From the NCBI RefSeq assembly GCF_018069625.1, contig NZ_CP072941.1, forward strand, positions 2,666,001-2,730,000: DNA of 64,000 bases. Reading direction: 5' to 3'. The notes under the pieces are model-generated. The model searched no databases. It was given only the letters and a program-made list of their open reading frames with translations, and was not told the DNA's origin. The first letter of the stretch is position 1. Each line of letters opens with the position of its first letter. This DNA is from Streptomyces yatensis. Its GTDB lineage: Bacteria > Actinomycetota > Actinomycetes > Streptomycetales > Streptomycetaceae. Positions 59,333-64,000 of the stretch are shown here, in pieces. The position numbers and the translations under genes were made by a program.

Positions 59333-61750
59333 TCACCGGGTTTTGTTCGGCACAACCCGGCTGACCACGGTAAATGGTGCGGCGGGGGCGCCGTCCCACC
59401 GGGAATCCTGCACCGTGCGCGCCAGGTCGGGCGCCCTCGGCAGCCCGGTGTCGACCGGTACCTCCACCTCCGTCGGCCCCTGCGGGGCCGGGGCCTCCAC
59501 CGCCGCCGGGCCCGCTCCCGTCGGCGCATACGTCTCCGCCGTGGCCGCTGTCTCCTCCTCCGGCACCTGGGGCCCGTCCGCCTCCTCCAGCCAGCGCCGC
59601 AGCACTCGGTGCACCTGCTCCGCCCCGACCAGTTCCTCCCCCGCCGCCACCGGTGGGGTCAGCTCGGCCGGCCACAGCAGAAAGGGATGCCCCTGCTCCC
59701 CGCCGAGCCCGCCGTGCGAGCCGATCTGCCCCTCGAAGGCGTGCACCGTGCCGCGCGCCGGGTCGTAGGCGGAGTTGACCATGATGTCGGGGGTGTTCCG
59801 GAAGTGCGCGGTGCGCCGTACGGCCGCCTCGGCGCCGGGCCCGAACACCGTGAGCGGACTCGCCCCGAAGACCTCGCCGGTGTCCAGCCGGTGCTCGGCG
59901 CCCTCGGCACCCAGCACCACCGCGCCATGCGCCTCGGAGCGTACGAGCAGGAAGCCCACCCCGGGGTGGTCGGCGAGCGTGCGCAGCAGCCCGGGATGGC
60001 GGGCGTCGATCTGCTCGCGGCTCATCCGCCCCGGCACATCGGGGAAGGAGACCAGGCCCAGGTTTCCGGACGCGAGCACGATCGGATCGGCCGCGGGGGC
60101 GGCGCCGCCCGCGACACCGGCCGGGTCTGCTGCGCCAGCTGTGTCGCCGACTGCGCCGCTCCGGCCGGCCCCGGCGGCATCGGCCGGGCCGCGCCCGCCG
60201 CCCTGGCCGCCGCGTCCGCCCCACGCATCCCGTCCGCCGCACCACCCGTCCCCGTCCGTCTCGGGCTTCTCCGGCCGGTGCAGCGCCGCCCGCCCCGCCT
60301 CGCGCGCCTCGGCGCCGCTCGGGGTCCGCCCGGCCCGCCGCGACACGGGCAGCCCGCAGCCGACCCGCACCAGGTCCTCCAGCGTCAGCCCGTACGCCCC
60401 CGCGAAGGTCTCGCCGGGGCTCTGCCCGTGGTCGGACAGCAGCACGATCCGGTAGTCGCGCGGGGCACGGTCGGCGACCTTGGCGATCAGCGCGATGGAG
60501 CGGTCGAGCCGGGCGAGCACCTGCCGGGCGTCCCGGCTGCGCGGCCCCGAGTGGTGGGCCACCTCGTCGTACGCCACCAGATCGGCGTAGATCGCGGTAC
60601 GGCCCGAGAGGATGTCCCCCATCACCGCCGTCACCACGACGTCCCGCTCCACGACGGTGGCGAACGCGCGGATGAACGGATACAGCCCGCCCCGCTTGAC
60701 CCGGGGCGTCTCGCGGCGCAGCTTGGCGCGCGTGGACTGACAGATCTCCCGGACGACCTCGGCCAGGAACGACACGGCGGTGCGGGTCGCGTTGGCGGGG
60801 TCGGCGAAGTACGCGAAGTATCCGGAGCGGGAGCGGTTGTGCGGACCGCGCCGCGCCGCGACCGAGAGGACCAGGGCCAGCTGATCGGCGCCGCCGGTGA
60901 AGAGGTTGCCCCGGCTCGCCCCGTCCACCGTGAGGAGTCCGTCGTGTCCGGCCCGGGCGGCCGCGCGGCGCTGGAGCACCGCCGCGCTGGTCGGCCGGTT
61001 GCTCACCATCACCTCCCCGCTCTTCTTCTCGTACCAGCGGAAGGCGGGCACATCCTCGTTGGAGCCGTGCAGGATGCCGAGTTGGCTGGCGCCGGTCTGG
61101 CTGGACCAGTCGGTGCGCCAGGGCGTGACCTTGTGGGTGCTCCGGATCAGGCGGGCGACGGTGGGCATCACCGGGGGCCGGTTGTCGCGCTCCCGGAGCG
61201 CCTCCCGCAGCACGGCGTGCCCCACCCCGTCGAGCTGCAGAAACACCGTCCCCGGGGGCTCTTCGCTCCCGCCGTCCTCGCCGAGCCGCCGCCTGCGCCG
61301 CCCGGCCAGCCGGGCCAGCCGCCGCCGGTAGGCGCCGTCGTCCCGCACGGTCAGGAAGGTGCTCGTCGCCGACGACGCGGCGGACATCACGGCCGCGACC
61401 ACGACGGCGGTCTCCGGCTCGACGGCGCCGCGCCCGTCCGGGATGAGGCTGATCGCGATCAGCAGCATCGAGCCGTTGAGCACGAACACCAGCAGCCCCA
61501 GCACCAGCGCGGGCATCAGCAGCAACGCCCGTACGAGCAGCGGCCACACCAGCGCGCTGAGCACGCCGAAGGCTCCGGCGCCGATGGCCGCAGTGATCGC
61601 GGTCCGCGTGGCGCTGTCACCGACATCGGACTTCAGGCGAAAGTCGGGGAGGATCCCGGCGAGCGCCAGCATGGTGAGCGTGGACACCGCCCACACCGCC
61701 GTCACCCGCAGCAGGGTTCCCCCCACCGTCTTCCATCGGGGCTTCTGCAC
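59333..61750 (-). CDS. Membrane protein with holin-like N-terminus and alkaline phosphatase-superfamily domain
   Basis: The product has 805 residues. Four hydrophobic segments at about residues 10-135 resemble the phage-holin-IV-like membrane domain fused to phosphodiesterases in Streptomyces. The catalytic part starts at VFLQLDGVGHAVLREA (near 168), with the metal-binding Asp, and continues through YDEVAHHSGPRSRD and LLSDHGQSPG (Asp-His metal ligands) to IGSHGGLGGEQGHPF near the end (final His). A Gly/Ala-rich insert lies around residues 495-560. The C-terminal tail is Pro/Glu-rich. It probably hydrolyses a phosphate mono- or diester outside the membrane. The holin-like part is not evidence of a phage. 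Confidence 0.85.
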   Translation of the reverse strand: MQKPRWKTVGGTLLRVTAVWAVSTLTMLALAGILPDFRLKSDVGDSATRTAITAAIGAGAFGVLSALVWPLLVRALLLMPALVLGLLVFVLNGSMLLIAISLIPDGRGAVEPETAVVVAAVMSAASSATSTFLTVRDDGAYRRRLARLAGRRRRRLGEDGGSEEPPGTVFLQLDGVGHAVLREALRERDNRPPVMPTVARLIRSTHKVTPWRTDWSSQTGASQLGILHGSNEDVPAFRWYEKKSGEVMVSNRPTSAAVLQRRAAARAGHDGLLTVDGASRGNLFTGGADQLALVLSVAARRGPHNRSRSGYFAYFADPANATRTAVSFLAEVVREICQSTRAKLRRETPRVKRGGLYPFIRAFATVVERDVVVTAVMGDILSGRTAIYADLVAYDEVAHHSGPRSRDARQVLARLDRSIALIAKVADRAPRDYRIVLLSDHGQSPGETFAGAYGLTLEDLVRVGCGLPVSRRAGRTPSGAEAREAGRAALHRPEKPETDGDGWCGGRDAWGGRGGQGGGRGPADAAGAGRSGAVGDTAGAADPAGVAGGAAPAADPIVLASGNLGLVSFPDVPGRMSREQIDARHPGLLRTLADHPGVGFLLVRSEAHGAVVLGAEGAEHRLDTGEVFGASPLTVFGPGAEAAVRRTAHFRNTPDIMVNSAYDPARGTVHAFEGQIGSHGGLGGEQGHPFLLWPAELTPPVAAGEELVGAEQVHRVLRRWLEEADGPQVPEEETAATAETYAPTGAGPAAVEAPAPQGPTEVEVPVDTGLPRAPDLARTVQDSRWDGAPAAPFTVVSRVVPNKTR

Positions 61751-61915
61751 GCCGCGGCCTCACTTCACGTCACCGGCCCGCACCATGCGCGCGAACCGGC
61801 TTCAAGCGTGGCACAGCGCCCCCGCGACCCGGCGGACGGCGGGTTACCAGGACGGATCGATTCCACTTACGGCAGCCCATGAGTTGGCCAGGAGCGCGCC
61901 TCCGCACCCCCCGCT

Positions 61916-63103
61916 CTACGGGGACCAGGAGTCGGCCGGATCGTCCAGCCACACCCGCTGACCGGCGGGGCCCGGGCCGACCGTGAGGCCGAAGCGGGTG
62001 TGATCCGGCCTGTCATGGCCGACCCACCACCCGTACGCGGCCTCGACCTCGTCCCACAACCGCCGCTCCCCCGCCTGCCAGACGCGCGCCTCCGCCTCCC
62101 CCTCACGGAACACGACGCATGCCCAGGAGCGGTCGGTCAGCCCGTAGAGCCACACAGGGCGCGCGCCATCGTGCGGGGCCGCCACCACCTGGACGCAATG
62201 CGGCACCCGGAGCCCCAGCGTGAAGGGGAGGGCGGCGTACGGCGGGGTGATGAACTCCCCCTCGGGGATGCCGGTGCCGGACGTATCGGCGCCGCCGCTG
62301 CCCTCGCCCTCGTCCGGGATGTAGGCATGGTGCGGCGGCAGCGACAGCCGCTGGCCGCGCAGCTTCATGAACTCGACGGGCCCGGTGAAACGCCCCGACG
62401 CTGTCCCGTCCCCACGCACCACCAGCCGGGCGACGGCGTCCGCATGGGTGTAGTGCGTGCCCCAGGGGGCGACGACCACGCCCCCGGGCCGCGTCTGCTC
62501 GATCCATGCCCCCGGGATCTCCCGGACGCCGACGGTGGCCAGGACCCGGTCATACGGCGCACTCCCCGCACAGCCCTTCCCGCCGTCGCCGAGCACGACC
62601 TCCGGCCGCAACCCCGCCGCGGCCAGCCGCTGACGTGCGTGACGCGACACGGCGGCGTCCACCTCGACCGTGGTGACCTTACGTCCGCCACAGCGATGCG
62701 CCAGCGCCCCGGCGGTCTCGCCCGTGCCGGTGCCCACATCGAGCACGGCCATGCCCTCGTCCACGGCCAGGTCCCGCAGCAAGCCGTAGACGACAGAGGG
62801 CATGGACGACGAACTGGTGGACACCCGCCCCGGCTCGGGGCCGGTGTCCTCACCGTCGTCCCACTGCGTCACGATGGGCGCGTCGCTGTCAGCGGCGGCG
62901 TACCAGGCGTCCGGCTCCTCGGCCTTGTCGATGGCGACGGCCCTCTGTGTCCGCGTGTCGAACGGCCACATCAGCTCCGGCAGAAACGCGGCCCGGTCAA
63001 CGGCGGCGAAGGTCGGCGCCCAGTCCGCCGTCATCACCCCGGCGTCAAGAAGCGCCCACCCCAGCGCGGCCCACCCGGCCCGGGCGACGCCCTCGAACGT
63101 CAT
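61916..63103 (-). CDS. PCMT-like methyltransferase (possible ATP-grasp peptide maturase type)
   Basis: The product has 395 residues. The N-terminal part has a His/Trp-rich lead-in (AFLPELMWPFDTRTQ), followed by VSTSSSSMPSVVYGLLRDLA, which stands where PCMT-type enzymes have their Ser-Ser-Gln-Pro segment. SAM motif I is MAVLDVGTGTGETAGAL, and APYDRVLATVGVREIPGAW is motif post-I/II. The extra 150-residue C-terminal half is typical of the PCMT-like methyltransferases in ATP-grasp RiPP systems. No ATP-grasp or precursor gene is seen in the window, so an orphan protein repair or peptide-methylation role are both open. Confidence 0.75.
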   Translation of the reverse strand: MTFEGVARAGWAALGWALLDAGVMTADWAPTFAAVDRAAFLPELMWPFDTRTQRAVAIDKAEEPDAWYAAADSDAPIVTQWDDGEDTGPEPGRVSTSSSSMPSVVYGLLRDLAVDEGMAVLDVGTGTGETAGALAHRCGGRKVTTVEVDAAVSRHARQRLAAAGLRPEVVLGDGGKGCAGSAPYDRVLATVGVREIPGAWIEQTRPGGVVVAPWGTHYTHADAVARLVVRGDGTASGRFTGPVEFMKLRGQRLSLPPHHAYIPDEGEGSGGADTSGTGIPEGEFITPPYAALPFTLGLRVPHCVQVVAAPHDGARPVWLYGLTDRSWACVVFREGEAEARVWQAGERRLWDEVEAAYGWWVGHDRPDHTRFGLTVGPGPAGQRVWLDDPADSWSP

Positions 63104-63305
63104 GCGACCCTTGGACCCCGGATGATCCGCGACATCGACGCTCTCCCCTTCGTCCAGCCGAGCGGCCGACTCCGCTCAGGCCCCGCCCCTCATCACCATA
63201 GGGCTCAACGCTAGGAGCCGGCTGGAGCCGAGTCCGCGAGCTGCCGGATGCCTCGAGCGGGAAATGCGCATGCGCGGCCGGTCGGGCTTGCGGTACAACC
63301 TGGCC

Positions 63306-64000
63306 ATGGAGGAGGAACGTCTGGCTGGTGGCCGGACCGTAGGTGCGGTGCGTATCGGGGATGCGGTCCACCGGCCCGCCCAGCCCTGGACGCCTGCCGT
63401 GCACGCGGTGCTGCGTCATCTGGAGGCCGTGGGATTCGACGGGGCACCCCGGGTCCTGGGGACTGACGGGCAAGGGCGTGAGGTCTTGACCCATCTCGTG
63501 GGCGAGACCACTGGTGAGGCGCTTCCCTGGCCTGCGTGGGTGTTTTCGGACACCGCGTTGGTGCGTGTCGGCAAGTGGGCCCGTCGGCTGCACGATGCGA
63601 CGGAGTCATTCGTGCCGCCGCCGGGCGTGCGCTGGCTCGCCGGGCAGACGTGGCGGCCGGGGCTGATCGTCGGGCACCATGACGCCGCCCCGTGGAACGC
63701 GGTGTGGCGCGATGGCGATCTGGTCGGCTTCTTCGACTGGGACACCGCTGGGCCTTCGTCGCGCGAGTTCGATCTGGCATTCATGGTGTTGACCTGGGTG
63801 CCGTTGCACGCACGTCAATTGGTCGAGCGGACTGGATTCACCGCGTTCGAGGACCGGTCCCGGCGTCTGCACCTGCTGCTTGACGCCTACGGCTACGACG
63901 GCGACCGGTCCGCATTCGCGGACGTGGTGCCCGCACGGGCCCGGACCAACGCCGACGTCATCGACCGCCTGGCCGGTGGCGGCGACCCGGTGTACGCCGC
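63306..64000 (+). CDS. Aminoglycoside phosphotransferase-like kinase, 3' end beyond the window
   Basis: 231 residues are present. A TACAAC at 63294-63299 sits exactly 6 nt before the ATG and no ribosome site exists, so the transcript is probably leaderless. The catalytic loop reads VGHHDAAPWNAVW (His-x-Asp...Asn) and the metal-binding Asp lies in GFFDWDTAGPS, as in APH/choline-kinase-like proteins. The N-terminal nucleotide lobe is short (LTHLVGETTGEALPWPAW). Codons ending in T or A (CGT, GCT, GGT, TTG) are more frequent than in neighbours, a possible sign of recent acquisition. Substrate unknown; many such proteins are not antibiotic kinases. Confidence 0.8.
   Translation, partial: MEEERLAGGRTVGAVRIGDAVHRPAQPWTPAVHAVLRHLEAVGFDGAPRVLGTDGQGREVLTHLVGETTGEALPWPAWVFSDTALVRVGKWARRLHDATESFVPPPGVRWLAGQTWRPGLIVGHHDAAPWNAVWRDGDLVGFFDWDTAGPSSREFDLAFMVLTWVPLHARQLVERTGFTAFEDRSRRLHLLLDAYGYDGDRSAFADVVPARARTNADVIDRLAGGGDPVYA

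Noticed and set aside
59333..61750. Holin-like N-terminus as sign of a prophage
   Set aside because: The same protein continues into a phosphatase domain, and no other phage gene is nearby. Holin-like domains fused to phosphodiesterases occur in Streptomyces chromosomes.
63306..64000. Calling an antibiotic resistance gene
   Set aside because: The APH motifs are generic and shared by many kinases of other substrates; the gene is also incomplete here.
1..64000. tRNA, rRNA, insertion sequence or attachment site
   Set aside because: No cloverleaf-type sequence, transposase motif or flanking direct repeat was seen on reading both strands.

Overview
The window has very high G+C, GTG/TTG starts, dense four-base overlaps between operon genes, and families typical of actinomycetes: an ESX-type secretion operon, streptogrisin-like protease, SigK/RskA pair, MmyB-type regulator and many regulator/transporter pairs. 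It is most consistent with a Streptomyces chromosome. No rRNA, tRNA, CRISPR array, insertion sequence or prophage was recognised. Both ends cut through genes: a PQQ-type sugar dehydrogenase on the left and an aminoglycoside-phosphotransferase-like gene on the right.

Layout, left to right. 1-8.9 kb (minus strand): a secreted sugar dehydrogenase, then a sugar-uptake operon read leftwards (ROK regulator, ABC ATPase, permease, Tat lipoprotein binding protein, Gfo/Idh/MocA dehydrogenase, TIM-barrel isomerase) ending in a strong hairpin at 1340-1374. 9.0-22.2 kb (minus strand): a compact type VII (ESX) secretion operon read leftwards: two small ESX proteins, a DUF6507-like protein, a large polymorphic toxin, its presumed immunity protein, a small membrane protein, EccD, a MinD-like ATPase, EccC and a DUF6177-like protein. 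EccB, EccE and mycosin genes are not in the window. 22.4-31.1 kb: a formate-handling locus with a GntR/FCD regulator, OFA-family transporter plus a 40-residue companion, an NAD-dependent formate dehydrogenase with a split and reordered large subunit, and FdhD. Two near-identical sites, in the gntR/transporter gap and before the dehydrogenase, suggest one regulon.

31.2-36.1 kb: a TetR regulator with an MFS exporter and SDR sharing a second operator pair, then a secreted serine hydrolase and a MerR regulator. 36.4-45.5 kb: a secreted sialidase, a glyoxalase-fold protein, a methyltransferase, an SBF-type transporter divergent from a LysR gene, an acyl-CoA synthetase, and a two-gene unit whose second product looks like an EAD1-CHAT conflict protein. 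45.6-52.4 kb: aldo/keto reductase, secreted S1 protease, ECF sigma and anti-sigma, photolyase, pterin dehydratase, MmyB-type regulator and a SnoaL-like protein. 52.6-64 kb: a ProP-like symporter divergent from a PEP-mutase/isocitrate-lyase-superfamily enzyme, a second SBF-type transporter, a SpoIIE-type phosphatase, an APC permease, a membrane-anchored phosphatase-superfamily protein, a PCMT-like methyltransferase and the partial phosphotransferase.

The most noteworthy points are the toxin-immunity pair inside an ESX structural operon, the formate dehydrogenase whose large subunit is divided between two non-adjacent genes in reversed order, and the EAD1-CHAT candidate. All family assignments come from reading the sequence, without database searches.
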